From NCBI RefSeq assembly GCF_002920575.1, contig NZ_PQSQ01000002.1:62001-126000 (forward strand): a stretch of DNA of 64,000 nt. Direction: 5' to 3'. A program made the position numbers and the translations under genes. Source of the stretch: Streptomyces sp. Ru73 (GTDB lineage Bacteria; Actinomycetota; Actinomycetes; Streptomycetales; Streptomycetaceae). The notes under the pieces are model-generated. The model made no database searches. It was not told the origin of the DNA and saw only the letters and a program-made list of their open reading frames with translations. Shown one piece after another: positions 47,413 through 56,929 of this stretch. Positions within the stretch are counted from its first letter, which is position 1. Every line of letters starts with the position of its first letter.

Positions 47413-47450
47413 CCGTAACACTAACGGTTAGGGTTTTGGAACGGTTACGG
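47413..47450. promoter_or_regulatory. nested palindromes in oxidoreductase/tetR divergent promoter
   Basis: Perfect CTAAC G GTTAG at 47421-47431, flanked by CCGTAAC (47413-47419) and GTTACGG (47444-47450), which are themselves inverted. Ends 24 bases before the tetR ATG; probable operator for it. Confidence 0.6.
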
Positions 47451-47474
47451 CTTCGTATCTGATAGCGTCAGCGC

Positions 47475-48077
47475 ATGACCGTGCCCACCGGACGCCGTGA
47501 ACGCAAGAAGGCCGCGACCCGCCAGAAGATCGCCGACGCCGCCCTGCGGCTCTTCCTGGAACGCGGGTACGACGCGGTGGGCATCCGTGACGTGGCCGCC
47601 GAGGCGGACGTGGCCGTCACGACGCTCTTCTCCCACTTCGCCTCCAAAGAGGCGCTGGTGTTCGAGCAGGACCAGGACTTCGAGCGGCGTCTCACGCAGG
47701 CGGTCACCGAACGGGCGCCGGACGAACCGCTGATCCCCGCGCTGCACCGTGAGGTCCGGGCCCTCGTACGCCACTGCACGTCGGACGGCGCCGCCCCTGT
47801 CCGGCGCATGATCGACGCATCGCCGGCGCTGCGGGAGTACGAGGAGTCGATGCGGCTGCGCCACGCGGAGTCGCTGGCCACGGCCATCGCCGCCGATCCC
47901 GGCCTGGCACGGACCCCAATGGCCTGCCGGACGATCGCGAGGTTCGCGATCGACGCCTACTCACTGGCCTGCGACGCCGCCGACCCGGAAACCGCGCTCG
48001 ACGAGATCTTCCACATGATCGAGGCAGCCTGGACCGCCGCCGGCCCCACAGAACCCATCGGCCCGACCGGCCCGTAA
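47475..48077 (+). CDS. TetR family regulator
   Basis: 200 aa. HTH about residues 10-57 (RERKKAATRQKIADAALRLF, VGIRDVAAEADVAVTTLFSHF). Divergent from the oxidoreductase gene, 70 bases between starts, with an operator-like palindrome; likely represses both. ATG 47475. Confidence 0.9.
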   Translation: MTVPTGRRERKKAATRQKIADAALRLFLERGYDAVGIRDVAAEADVAVTTLFSHFASKEALVFEQDQDFERRLTQAVTERAPDEPLIPALHREVRALVRHCTSDGAAPVRRMIDASPALREYEESMRLRHAESLATAIAADPGLARTPMACRTIARFAIDAYSLACDAADPETALDEIFHMIEAAWTAAGPTEPIGPTGP

Positions 48078-48247
48078 CCGAACTGCCGGGCAGAGGCTTG
48101 CAGGGCGGGGCACCGGCTTGCCACTGAACGTACGCAGAGCGCACTGCCGCAGTCAGCCGTCGTCATTGTCGGTCGCTTTCCTGCTCACCGTCACGCCGGG
48201 GGGCCGGGAGTCGGCAGGCTGCTCCCCTTCGGACCGAGGGGGCGAGC

Positions 48248-50404
48248 GTGACCGGGCGGAGGCAGCACGCGGGGAACCTGCCTGCGGAGGCGACGGAGCT
48301 GGTGGGGCGGTCGGCCGAACTGGCGCAGATCCGGCGGCTGTTCGGGGGTGCCCGGCTGGTGACGCTGACGGGTGTCGGCGGAGTGGGCAAGACCCGGCTG
48401 GCGCTGCGGGCCGCGTACGAGGCACAGCCGTCCCCGCGGGACGGGACGTGGTGGGTGGAGCTCTCCCCGCTGCGCCGCGGCAGCCTGCTGGCGCACACCA
48501 TCGCCGAGGCGCTGCCGCTGGCGGACCGGTCGACACGGCCGATGATCGACGTGGTGGCCGACTACCTGGCGGAGCGCGAGCTGCTGCTGGTGCTCGACAC
48601 CTGTGAGCATCTGATCGACGAGTGCGCGCTGACCGTCGAGACGCTGCTGGCAGCGGCGCCCGGGCTGCGCATCCTGGTGACCAGCCGCCGCCGGCTGAAC
48701 CTGTTCGCGGAGCAGCTGCTGACCGTCACACCGCTGCCCGTACCCGGCCTGCCCGGCCCCCGGCACACGACGGGCGGTGAAGCGGACGCGGTCGCCCTGC
48801 TGGTGGCACGCGCCGCCGAGGCCGTACCGGGATTCACCGTAGCCGACGCCGGCCACGCCGACCTGGTCCGGCTGTGCCGCCGGCTGGACGGGCTGCCGCT
48901 CGCCATCGAACTGGCCGCCGCCCGGCTGCGCGACCTGTCGGTGACCGAGCTGACCGACCGTCTGGAGGACCGCTTCGCGGTGCTGGGCGAGACGGAGCAG
49001 GCCGTGTACGAGGCCGATCCGCCCTGGCACCAGGCGCTGCGGACCGCGATCGGCTGGAGCCACGAGCTGTGCAGTCCGGCGGAACGCCTGCTGTGGGCGC
49101 GGCTGTCGGTGTTCGCCGGCTCCTTCGACGCGGAGGCGGCCCGGCAGGTCTGTGCCGACCAGCGCCTTCCGGACCACACGGTCCTCCCCCTGCTCACCGC
49201 GCTGGCCGACAAGTCGATCCTGATCTGGGAGCCGACCGGGGCCGGGGAGCGCTACCGGATGCTGGACACACTCCGCGAGTACGGGGCCCACTGGCTGCGC
49301 GGTCTGGGCGAGGACGCGCAGGTGCACCGGGCCCATCTGCGCCACTACCTGGCGGTGGCCCGGCACGCCGACGCCTCCTGGATCGGTCCCGACCAGCCGG
49401 CCTGGCACGACCGGCTGACCGGCGAGCACGACAACTTCCGTGCCGCCATGGAGTTCTGCCTGACCCGGCCGGACGGCCCGCACGACCACTCCGCGCTGGA
49501 ACTCGGCGGGGCGCTGTGGGTCTTCTGGTACCCCTGCGGGCACCCGCAGGAGGGCCGGCACTACCTGGAGCGCGCCCTGGCCGCGGACACGGAGCCCAGC
49601 GCGGTGCGCGATCAGGCGCTGTGGGCCTGTGGCCTGGCGATGGTGGCGCAGGGCGACGCCGAAGCGGCGGCCGCCCTGGCCCGTGAGTGCGAGGCCGCCG
49701 CCGGGCAGCTCGGCGATGAAGACGCGGCGGCCCATGCGAGGGTCATCGCGATGTGTGTGGCGGGGATACGGGGTGAGGCGGACGAGACGCTGTCGTTGGT
49801 GCGGAGTCTGCTCGCCGGGCAGCGAGGCGCGGAGAAGCCGACCTTCCCCCTGCTCATGGCACACCTCGGCCGCAGCCACGGGCACAATCTCGCGGGCCGG
49901 CACGCGGACGCCGTGGCCGCTCTGGAACAGCTGCGCACCGTCTGCGACCGGCACGGCGAGCGATGGGTACGCGCCTGGGGCGACATCTTCCAGTCCCAGG
50001 CGGAGCTGGCGCGCGGCCGGTTCCACGCCGCGCAGGTCCACGCCCGGGCCGCGGCCGAGGTCAAGTACCGGCTGCACGACCCCCAGGGCAGCGCCTCGGC
50101 CGTCGACGTCCTCGCGTCCGCCTCCTGCGGCCTGGGGCAGGAGCGGCGCGCCGCCCATCTGCTCGGGGTGGCCCAGCAGATCTGGGACACGCTCGGCCGC
50201 CCGCAGGCCGGCGTCCCCGAATGGGTCGCCGCCCGCCGGGCCTGCGAGGAGCAGGCCCGCGCCGCACTCGGCGACGACGCCTACCAGGCCGCGTTCGACG
50301 CCGGTTACCACGCCGATCTGCACGCGGGAATCACGTACGCCCTCACCCGGCACGGTCCCCTGGCACCGCCCAGTGGGCACGGCACGCGAGACCGCCGCGG
50401 CTGA
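48248..50404 (+). CDS. AfsR/LuxR-like STAND ATPase without DNA-binding domain
   Basis: 718 aa. NB-ARC-type P-loop TGVGGVGKTRLAL (about 41-53), Walker B LLLVLDTCEHL, sensor VTSRRRL, GLPLAIELAAARLR. The C-terminal half is TPR-like helices. Family members normally carry an N-terminal SARP or a C-terminal LuxR HTH; neither is present here, so it may act through a partner. GTG 48248 has GAGGGGG upstream. Followed by a T-tailed terminator. Confidence 0.88.
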   Translation: MTGRRQHAGNLPAEATELVGRSAELAQIRRLFGGARLVTLTGVGGVGKTRLALRAAYEAQPSPRDGTWWVELSPLRRGSLLAHTIAEALPLADRSTRPMIDVVADYLAERELLLVLDTCEHLIDECALTVETLLAAAPGLRILVTSRRRLNLFAEQLLTVTPLPVPGLPGPRHTTGGEADAVALLVARAAEAVPGFTVADAGHADLVRLCRRLDGLPLAIELAAARLRDLSVTELTDRLEDRFAVLGETEQAVYEADPPWHQALRTAIGWSHELCSPAERLLWARLSVFAGSFDAEAARQVCADQRLPDHTVLPLLTALADKSILIWEPTGAGERYRMLDTLREYGAHWLRGLGEDAQVHRAHLRHYLAVARHADASWIGPDQPAWHDRLTGEHDNFRAAMEFCLTRPDGPHDHSALELGGALWVFWYPCGHPQEGRHYLERALAADTEPSAVRDQALWACGLAMVAQGDAEAAAALARECEAAAGQLGDEDAAAHARVIAMCVAGIRGEADETLSLVRSLLAGQRGAEKPTFPLLMAHLGRSHGHNLAGRHADAVAALEQLRTVCDRHGERWVRAWGDIFQSQAELARGRFHAAQVHARAAAEVKYRLHDPQGSASAVDVLASASCGLGQERRAAHLLGVAQQIWDTLGRPQAGVPEWVAARRACEEQARAALGDDAYQAAFDAGYHADLHAGITYALTRHGPLAPPSGHGTRDRRG

Positions 50405-50405
50405 G

Positions 50406-50432
50406 ACGGCGGTCGGCCGGTCGGCCCGCCGT
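50406..50432 (+). terminator. terminator after the STAND ATPase gene
   Basis: ACGGCGG (50406-50412) and CCGCCGT (50426-50432) with a 13-base loop; a TTTTT run follows at 50447-50451. One of few T-tailed stems in this window. Confidence 0.65.
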
Positions 50433-50449
50433 GGCTCCTCGGGCTCTTT

Positions 50450-50478
50450 TTGACCTTGCTCAGGGGCACAACTACGTT
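50450..50478 (+). promoter_or_regulatory. sigma70-type promoter of the MscS gene
   Basis: TTGACC (50450-50455), 17-base spacer, TACGTT (50473-50478); start codon 46 bases further on. Confidence 0.6.
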
Positions 50479-50523
50479 CTACGCGCCGAGTAGCACGTAC
50501 CCCGATCCTCTGGAGCAACTCCC

Positions 50524-51546
50524 GTGTCACCCCTAGACGCATCCGCGTCTCACGTACTGAGCAGCGGCGTCCCCGACCAGGTCATCGCCGTCCCTGGCTG
50601 GGTCCAGGAAAACGTCGACACCTTGATAGGCGTACCGCTGCGCATCCTCCTGATCATCGCGGGGGCGGTCATCGTACGAGCGGTGGCCAAGCGGGCGATC
50701 GACCGGGCCGTGCAGCGCATCCTGCAGCCCGGTGACGGGGACAACGAGCCGCGCCGCACCGGCCGCGGCCCCGCCGTCCTGCAGCGCGATCACTCCCGCG
50801 CGAAGGAACGGCGGCAGCAGCGCGCACGCACCATCGGCACGGTGCTCAGCAGCATCGTCACCGTTGTCGTGTCCGTCATGGCGCTGGCCATGGTGCTCGA
50901 CCAGATCGGCATCGCCCTCGGCCCGATCCTGGCCAGCGCGGGCGTGGTGGGCCTGGCGATCGGCTTCGGCGCGCAGAACCTGGTCGCGGACTACCTGTCC
51001 GGCATGCTCATCATGATCGAGGACCAGTACGGCGTCGGTGACTCCGTGGACCTGGGCGAGGCCATCGGTGAGGTCGAGCACGTCGGCCTCCGCCTCACTC
51101 AGGTCCGCGACCTCAACGGCGGTCTGTGGCACATCCGCAACGGCGAGATCCGGCGGGTGCGGAACGACAGCCAGGAATGGGCCCGCGCGGTCCTCGACGT
51201 CTCCGTGGCCTACGAGTCCAACCTGGACACGGTCTACAGCGTTCTGGAGGAGACGGGTCACGCCATGCGCCAGGACCCGGAGTTCAAGGACGTCCTCCTG
51301 GAGGAGCCGTCGGTCTGGGGTGTGCAGGCCATGGACGCCGACGGTGTCGTCGTACGCGTCGCCGTCAAGACCGCCCCCCTCAAGCAGTGGGCCGTCACCC
51401 GCGAACTGCGCCGCCGCGCCAAGGAAGCCCTCGATGCCGCGGGCGTCGACGTGCCCTTCCCCCAGCGCACGGTCTGGATGCGCACCGAGGACAACACGGC
51501 AGCGCCCAGCGGCACGTCGGGAGCCACCGCCCCCGCTCCCCGCTGA
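50524..51546 (+). CDS. MscS-type mechanosensitive ion channel
   Basis: 340 aa. One N-terminal helix (about 36-54), a second at about 104-126, then pore helix VVGLAIGFGAQNLVADYLSG and beta domain MIEDQYGVGDSVDLGEAIG (small-conductance MscS signature). Releases solutes on osmotic down-shock. GTG 50524 has GGAG upstream. Confidence 0.92.
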   Translation: MSPLDASASHVLSSGVPDQVIAVPGWVQENVDTLIGVPLRILLIIAGAVIVRAVAKRAIDRAVQRILQPGDGDNEPRRTGRGPAVLQRDHSRAKERRQQRARTIGTVLSSIVTVVVSVMALAMVLDQIGIALGPILASAGVVGLAIGFGAQNLVADYLSGMLIMIEDQYGVGDSVDLGEAIGEVEHVGLRLTQVRDLNGGLWHIRNGEIRRVRNDSQEWARAVLDVSVAYESNLDTVYSVLEETGHAMRQDPEFKDVLLEEPSVWGVQAMDADGVVVRVAVKTAPLKQWAVTRELRRRAKEALDAAGVDVPFPQRTVWMRTEDNTAAPSGTSGATAPAPR

Positions 51547-51576
51547 CGGAGCCCCGCGGGCGCGGGAGGTGCTCCG
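51547..51576 (+). terminator. hairpin after MscS gene
   Basis: Outer arms CGGAGC/GCTCCG (51547-51552, 51571-51576), inner arms CCCGC/GCGGG with a 4-base loop. Directly after the stop codon. Confidence 0.5.
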
Positions 51577-51605
51577 GTGTCCCGGCACCGGCGCGGCGGC
51601 GACAT

Positions 51606-51621
51606 TGAGTACGGGTACTCA
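51606..51621 (+). promoter_or_regulatory. TGAGTAC-GG-GTACTCA palindrome
   Basis: 16-base palindrome with perfect 7-base arms, followed by CATACT (51645-51650) seven bases before the ATG at 51657, which suggests a leaderless transcript whose promoter overlaps this palindrome. Confidence 0.55.
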
Positions 51622-51656
51622 TGCCCGTGGCCGAAAACGCTCCGCATACTCGCGCC

Positions 51657-54302
51657 ATGCGCTTGGAATCTCCGGGGTGCCCGGACTGCGGAACGCCCCT
51701 GGGGTCGCCGCCGCCCCTTCGGTGCGGCCACTGCCGACTGCCGCTGACCGGGCCGGACGCCTTCGCGTTGTGGCAGGTCACGAACGAGCTGAGTGCGCTG
51801 GACGCACGCAGGCGGTGGCTGGCGACGCGGCACGGTGAGCTGCTGGCCGCGCTGCGGGCACGCCGGGACGCGCCCGCGGAGGTGCCGGTGGCCGCGTCCG
51901 CTGGGCTGCCGATGCCCGGCCCCGTGGGCGAGGGCGGCGGCGGTGCGGTGGGCACCTCGCGGCGGGAGTTCTCCGCGCCGTCCGCCCGTACCGCGCTCCT
52001 GATCGTCGGCGGAGTGCTGGTGGTCGTGGCCGCGCTGGTGTTCACCGTGGTGAGCTGGGGCCGGCTGGGCATCGGCGGGCGGGCCGCCGTCCTCCTCGCG
52101 CTGACCGCCTGCGCGCTCACGCTGCCCCGTCCGCTGCGGCGGCGGCAGTTGACGGCCACCGCCGAGGCCGCGGCCGCGGTGGGCCTCGCCCTGGTGCTCC
52201 TCGACGGCTACGCGGCCCGGGAGGCCGGGCTCGGCGGCCTGGACCGCGTCGGCACGGCGGGCTACTGGGCGGTGCTCACCGCGCTGACGGCGGTGGGCGC
52301 GGCGGCCTACGGCTGGTGGCAGCGGCTCCGGCTCCCACTGCCCGCGGGCTTCCTGCTGGCCCGGCTGCCCGGCCTCCTGGCCGCGGCCGCCCTGGGCGGT
52401 ACGGCCGAGGACTACGCGACCGCGCTGACGGTCACGGCCGTTGTGGACTTCGCGGTGCTGTACGTGCTCGCGGCACGCACCGCCGCCGGACACACCGGGT
52501 TCCGCGACCGGCTGGGCGGCGAGCGGGCCGCCAACGGCCTGGTCATGGGCGCCCGGGCGGTCGGCGGCGGTGGGGCGGTGCTGGGCGGGGTGCTCGCGGT
52601 GGCGTACGCGGTGAGCGCCACGTCGCCGGCCGAGGTGGTGCGTTCCTGGATACCGCTGGGCGTGCTGGTCCTGCTCGGTACGGGGCTGCGGTTCGGCTTC
52701 CGCGCGCTGCCGTTCGCGTTGCGCTCGGGTGCCGAGGGCGTGGCCGTCGTGGCGTTCATCGTGGCCGTCGGTGCCGGCTTGGGGTGCCTCACGCCTGCGG
52801 GGTGGGCCGTGCCCGGCTACGCGGCGCCGGCGGCGCTCCTCGCGGTGTGTGCGGCGGTGCCGGCCGCTGCCGCGACCGGGGACGCTGCCCGGGTCACGGC
52901 CGGGAAGGCGGTGGGCGGGCTGGTCGCTGCCTCGGCCGTCCTGCTGCTGACCGGTGTGCTGGTGCTGCCGGACCTCGCGCACGCCGTCCTCCAGCCCGTC
53001 GCACACGGCGTGGCGGTGTGGTTCACCGGCCACGCGTCGTCGTGGAGCTGGCAGCTCGCGTTCCCGCCGCTCGTCGTGCTCTGGCTGGTCGCCGCCGTGC
53101 TCGCCACCGTGGCCGTACTCCGTTTCCGTGCCGTCGGCGACCCGCACACGGACCGGCCGGCAAGCGCGCTGAAGACCGCCCAGGCCCTGACCGCCGTCCC
53201 CGCGCTGCTCCTGCTGCCGGTGGCGCTGGGGCTGCCGTACCCGTGGGTGCTGGCGGCCGCCGCCGTGGCGGCCCTGGCCGTCGGAGTGGACCTCGTGCGC
53301 CGGCCCGGGGCCGCACTCGTACCGCGGCTCCCGGTGGCGGCCGCCACCGGCACCCTCGCCCTCCTGTGGTCGTGGGCCGACCGGGCCGCCGTGCTCGCGG
53401 TGTGGGGCACCTTCGCCGTGTCGGCCGCCGTCCTCGCGCACGTCCTGTCCGCACCGGCCGCCCGGCCCGCCGCGCGCGTGACGGCACGTGTCGCGGGCGG
53501 CTTCGCCGTACTCGCCCTGGGCGTCGAGGCAGCCGCGTCCGGCACCACGGCCGGCCTGCCCCGGCACGTCACCGCGTTCGCCGTACTCGCGGCCGCGCTC
53601 GCCTCCGCCGGTGCCGCGGCGGCCTGGCACCGGGCCCCCGGCCGCCATCAGCTCTCCACGGCCGTCGAGGGTGCGGGGTATGTCCTCGCGGCAACGGCCC
53701 TCGCCCTGACGGCATTTCACCCCGACGCGCTCAGCCTCGCCCTCGCCGTGACCGGCGTCGCGGGCCTGGCCACCGCGCTGCGCCCGGACCGCCGCCGCGC
53801 CGCACTCGCCGGAACCGCGCTGCTCATCGCCTCCTCCTGGGTGCGTCTCGCGCTCGCTGACGTCACCTCGCCCGAGGCGTACACAATCCCGGTCACGGCG
53901 GCCGCACTGGTCATCGGCCACCGGCGCCGCGCGAGAGTCCCGGGAACGGGTTCCTGGCCCGCCTACGGCGCCGGGCTGAGCGCGACCGTGCTGCCCAGCC
54001 TCGCCGCCACCTGGACCGACGAGAACTGGCTGCGCCCGCTGCTCCTCGGCGTGGCCGCACTGCTCCTCACGGTCCTCGGGGTGCGTGCGCGCCTGCAGGC
54101 CCCGCTGATCGTCGGCGGCGGCGTACTCGTACTGGTCGGAGTCCATGAACTCGCCCCGACCGTGGTGCAGGTGCTCGGCCTCCTCCCCCGCTGGGTGCCG
54201 CTGGCCGCGGCCGGACTGCTCCTGCTGCTGCTCGGGGCCACGTACGAGAAGCGGATCGACGAGGCGCGGCGTCTGCGGGACGCGGTGGGCAGCATGAACT
54301 GA
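51657..54302 (+). CDS. large multi-spanning membrane protein with N-terminal zinc ribbon
   Basis: 881 aa. Residues 7-25 hold a CxxC ... CxxC zinc ribbon (CPDC ... CGHC), then a short coiled stretch, then about 20 hydrophobic segments from residue 105 to the end with few charged loops. Resembles Streptomyces proteins named for an SCO7613 C-terminal domain. ATG 51657 is preferred over 51621 because a -10-like box sits at leaderless distance and no ribosome site precedes either. Function unknown. Confidence 0.8.
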   Translation: MRLESPGCPDCGTPLGSPPPLRCGHCRLPLTGPDAFALWQVTNELSALDARRRWLATRHGELLAALRARRDAPAEVPVAASAGLPMPGPVGEGGGGAVGTSRREFSAPSARTALLIVGGVLVVVAALVFTVVSWGRLGIGGRAAVLLALTACALTLPRPLRRRQLTATAEAAAAVGLALVLLDGYAAREAGLGGLDRVGTAGYWAVLTALTAVGAAAYGWWQRLRLPLPAGFLLARLPGLLAAAALGGTAEDYATALTVTAVVDFAVLYVLAARTAAGHTGFRDRLGGERAANGLVMGARAVGGGGAVLGGVLAVAYAVSATSPAEVVRSWIPLGVLVLLGTGLRFGFRALPFALRSGAEGVAVVAFIVAVGAGLGCLTPAGWAVPGYAAPAALLAVCAAVPAAAATGDAARVTAGKAVGGLVAASAVLLLTGVLVLPDLAHAVLQPVAHGVAVWFTGHASSWSWQLAFPPLVVLWLVAAVLATVAVLRFRAVGDPHTDRPASALKTAQALTAVPALLLLPVALGLPYPWVLAAAAVAALAVGVDLVRRPGAALVPRLPVAAATGTLALLWSWADRAAVLAVWGTFAVSAAVLAHVLSAPAARPAARVTARVAGGFAVLALGVEAAASGTTAGLPRHVTAFAVLAAALASAGAAAAWHRAPGRHQLSTAVEGAGYVLAATALALTAFHPDALSLALAVTGVAGLATALRPDRRRAALAGTALLIASSWVRLALADVTSPEAYTIPVTAAALVIGHRRRARVPGTGSWPAYGAGLSATVLPSLAATWTDENWLRPLLLGVAALLLTVLGVRARLQAPLIVGGGVLVLVGVHELAPTVVQVLGLLPRWVPLAAAGLLLLLLGATYEKRIDEARRLRDAVGSMN

Positions 54303-54376
54303 GCCGCCTCTGCCGGTCCCCGGCCGTACTCTTTCTTCGGGGACGCCACGAAAACATATGAAACAGGGGGCTCGCG

Positions 54377-55036
54377 GTGGATCGTCTGGTGCTGCGCGCG
54401 TGGTTCGGGCCGGTCGCGGCCCTCGCCGCACTGGTGGTCGTCGTGCTCGGGGTCCGGTACGCCGGCCACAGCGAGCCCGGCAGGGTGGACAGGTGGATCG
54501 TCCCGCCGACGGCGGACAGTGTGCGGCCGCCCTGGCGGCACGCCGCTCTGGCCATGGACTTCCTGGGCGAGCCCGCCGGAGCGGCGACGCTGGTCGCGGC
54601 GCTCGTGGCGGGCTGCCTGCTGCTCCGGCGTCCTCGCGCGGCGGCGTTCGCCGTTGCCGGCACCGGCCTCACGGTGGGCGCTGCAACACTGATCAAGCCC
54701 CTGGCGGGACGCACCATCCACGGCGACAACCTCTCCTACCCCAGCGGGCACACCGCCTTCCTCACCGCGCTCGCCCTGGTCGTGGCGCTGCTCGCGACCG
54801 GCCGGCTCGGCCTCGGCAGGGCGGCCGGTACGTCACTCGTGCTCGGTGCGGGGCTGGTGGCCGGCGCCGCGATGGGCTGGGCCCAGGTCGCCCTGGGCGC
54901 GCATTACCCGACCGACGCCCTGGGCGGCTGGTGCACCGCGCTGGCGGTGGTACCGGCGACCGCGTGGCTGCTCGACCGGGCCGCCGTCCGGCCGGCCGCC
55001 CTGAGGGCCGACGCCGGCCGGTACGAACGTACCTGA
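54377..55036 (+). CDS. PAP2-family phosphatase
   Basis: 219 aa, about six membrane helices. Active-site motifs KPLAGRTIHG, YPSGHTAF and QVALGAHYPTDALGG are present, but the RP of motif 1 is RT and the usual SR of motif 3 is AQ, so activity may be reduced or shifted. Typical substrates are undecaprenyl or lipid phosphates. GTG 54377. Confidence 0.85.
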   Translation: MDRLVLRAWFGPVAALAALVVVVLGVRYAGHSEPGRVDRWIVPPTADSVRPPWRHAALAMDFLGEPAGAATLVAALVAGCLLLRRPRAAAFAVAGTGLTVGAATLIKPLAGRTIHGDNLSYPSGHTAFLTALALVVALLATGRLGLGRAAGTSLVLGAGLVAGAAMGWAQVALGAHYPTDALGGWCTALAVVPATAWLLDRAAVRPAALRADAGRYERT

Positions 55037-55043
55037 CGTACCG

Positions 55044-56369
55044 TCACACCAAGCGGCGGAACACGGGTTTCACCGGCCGCCCGGCCAGCCAGGGTGTGGG
55101 ATCGCCGGCATCCAGCGCCTTCCGGTACACCGCGCACGCCTGGGCCACCACGTCGACGGTGCGGTCGATGTCGGTGTCGTCGAGGGCGCTGCTCACCACG
55201 AACGACGGGGCCAGCACGCCGCCCGCGAGGAGCCGGCGCAGGAACAGGGTGCGGTACTGCTGGGACGGCTGCCGGTGCTCGTCGAGGGTGGCGAAGACCA
55301 GGTTGCTGGCCCGGCCGCGGACGACGACGTGGTCGCCGACGCCCATGCTCGCCGCGGCCTCCCGGACACCGGCGGCCAGCCGCTCGCCGAGGGCGTGCAG
55401 CCGGGCGGTGACGCCCTCCTCGGCGTAGGTGGTCTGCACGGCCATCGCGGCCGCCAGGGAGTGGGTTTCCGCGCCGTGCGTGGTGGACAGCAGGAACACC
55501 CGCTCGTCGGCGTGGCGCAGTCCGCCCCGCTCCATCAGCTCCCGGCGCCCGGCCAGTGCGGAGACGGCGAAGCCGTTGCCCAGCGCCTTGCCGAACGTGG
55601 AGAGGTCGGGGACGACGCCGTACAGGCCCTGGGCGCCCGCCTCGGACCAGCGGAAGCCGGTGATCATCTCATCGAAGATCAGGACGCAGCCGTGCCGGTC
55701 GGCCAGTTCGCGCAGGCCGGTGAGGTAGCCCGGCGGGGGCTCGGTGTGTCCTGCGGGTTCGAGGATCAGACAGGCGACCTCGTCCTGGTACCGGGTGAGC
55801 AGTTCCTCGGTGGCGGCCAGGTCCCCGTACGGGAACCGCACGGTGAGCTCGGTGGTCGCGGCCGGAATGCCGGCGGACATCGGCGTGGTGCCGATGAACC
55901 AGTCGTCGACGGAGAAGAAGGGGTGATCGGCGCAGACCGCGACGCGCGGGCGTCCGGTGACGGCGCGGGCGAGGCGCACCGCCGCGGTGGTGGCGTCGGA
56001 GCCGTTCTTCGCGAACTTCACCATCTCGGCGGTCGGCACGGTGGCGAGGAAGCGTTCCGCGGCCTCGACCTCCACGATGGACGGCCGGACGAAGTTGCTG
56101 CCGCGGTCGAGTTCCCTGCGCACCGCCTCGGTCACCCGCGGGTGGGCGTGGCCGAGGCTGACGGAGCGCAGTCCCGAGCCGTACTCGATGTAGCGGTTGC
56201 AGTCGATGTCCCACACGTGGGCACCGCGGCCGTGGCTGATGACCGGGGCCAGGTTCTCGGGGTACTGGTCGTCGCCCTTGGCGTAGGTGTGCGCGCCTCC
56301 GGGGACCATGGCGTGCAGCCGTTCGTTCGCCTGCCGCGACCGGGGCAACGGGAGCTCTTCGGTGGTCAA
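55044..56369 (-). CDS. class III aminotransferase, glutamate-1-semialdehyde aminomutase-like
   Basis: 441 aa. FAKNGSDATTAAVRLAR, FDEMITGFRWSEAGAQ and PLP lysine in STFGKALGNGF match the GSA aminomutase group, but operon context points to an amino-sugar or 3-amino side-chain step. TTG 56369 overlaps the epimerase stop (TTGA); no ATG/GTG lies between it and an ATG at residue 21. Last gene of the glycan operon. Confidence 0.85.
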   Translation of the reverse strand: MTTEELPLPRSRQANERLHAMVPGGAHTYAKGDDQYPENLAPVISHGRGAHVWDIDCNRYIEYGSGLRSVSLGHAHPRVTEAVRRELDRGSNFVRPSIVEVEAAERFLATVPTAEMVKFAKNGSDATTAAVRLARAVTGRPRVAVCADHPFFSVDDWFIGTTPMSAGIPAATTELTVRFPYGDLAATEELLTRYQDEVACLILEPAGHTEPPPGYLTGLRELADRHGCVLIFDEMITGFRWSEAGAQGLYGVVPDLSTFGKALGNGFAVSALAGRRELMERGGLRHADERVFLLSTTHGAETHSLAAAMAVQTTYAEEGVTARLHALGERLAAGVREAAASMGVGDHVVVRGRASNLVFATLDEHRQPSQQYRTLFLRRLLAGGVLAPSFVVSSALDDTDIDRTVDVVAQACAVYRKALDAGDPTPWLAGRPVKPVFRRLV

Positions 56370-56929
56370 GCCGGCTTCACCCTTTCCTTCTGCCGCAGGG
56401 CCTCGGCGAGGCGCGGTGCCTCCCGGTCCCGCTGGGACATCGATGCGACCGGCAGCGGCCAGGGAATGGCCAGCTCCGGGTCGTCGAAGGCGATCGTCAC
56501 GTCCTCGGCCGGATCGTGCGGGCGGTCGATCCGGTACGAGGTGTCGGCGGTCTCGGTCAGTGCCTGGAAGCCGTGCGCGCAGCCCGCCGGGATGTACAGA
56601 CTCGCCTGCGTCTCGCCGGACAGCTCGAAGAAGGCCCGGTTGCGGTACGTCGGCGAGTCCGGCCGCAGGTCCACGACGACGTCGAAGATCTTCCCGTACG
56701 AGCACCGCACCAGCTTGGCCTCGCCGGCGCCGGAGCGCAGGTGCAGGCCGCGCAGCACGCCCCGGACGGAACGGGACACACTGTCCTGCACGAAGGCGTC
56801 CGGGTCGAGGCCCACCGAGCGGACCACCTCGGCGTCGAAGGTGCGGCAGAAGAAGCCGCGTTCGTCGGCGTACGGCGTCGGTTCGAAGAGGTGAGCGCCG
56901 TCGATCTCCGGCACTTCGGTCGCTTTCAC
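56366..56929 (-). CDS. RmlC-like dTDP-sugar 3,5-epimerase
   Basis: 187 aa cupin. GVLRGLHLRSGAGEAKLVRC (catalytic His in LRGLH), VVDLRPDSPTYRN and YIPAGCAHGFQAL are signatures of RmlC. Epimerises a 4-keto-6-deoxy nucleotide sugar. Given the cytidylyltransferase in the operon, the substrate may be a CDP-sugar. GTG overlaps the pyruvyl transferase stop as GTGA. Confidence 0.9.
   Translation of the reverse strand: MKATEVPEIDGAHLFEPTPYADERGFFCRTFDAEVVRSVGLDPDAFVQDSVSRSVRGVLRGLHLRSGAGEAKLVRCSYGKIFDVVVDLRPDSPTYRNRAFFELSGETQASLYIPAGCAHGFQALTETADTSYRIDRPHDPAEDVTIAFDDPELAIPWPLPVASMSQRDREAPRLAEALRQKERVKPA

Noticed and set aside
51258..54431. 1057-codon minus-strand frame opposite the membrane protein
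   Set aside because: Arg/Gly/His/Gln-rich shadow sequence; the plus-strand gene has clear hydrophobic segments and a zinc ribbon.
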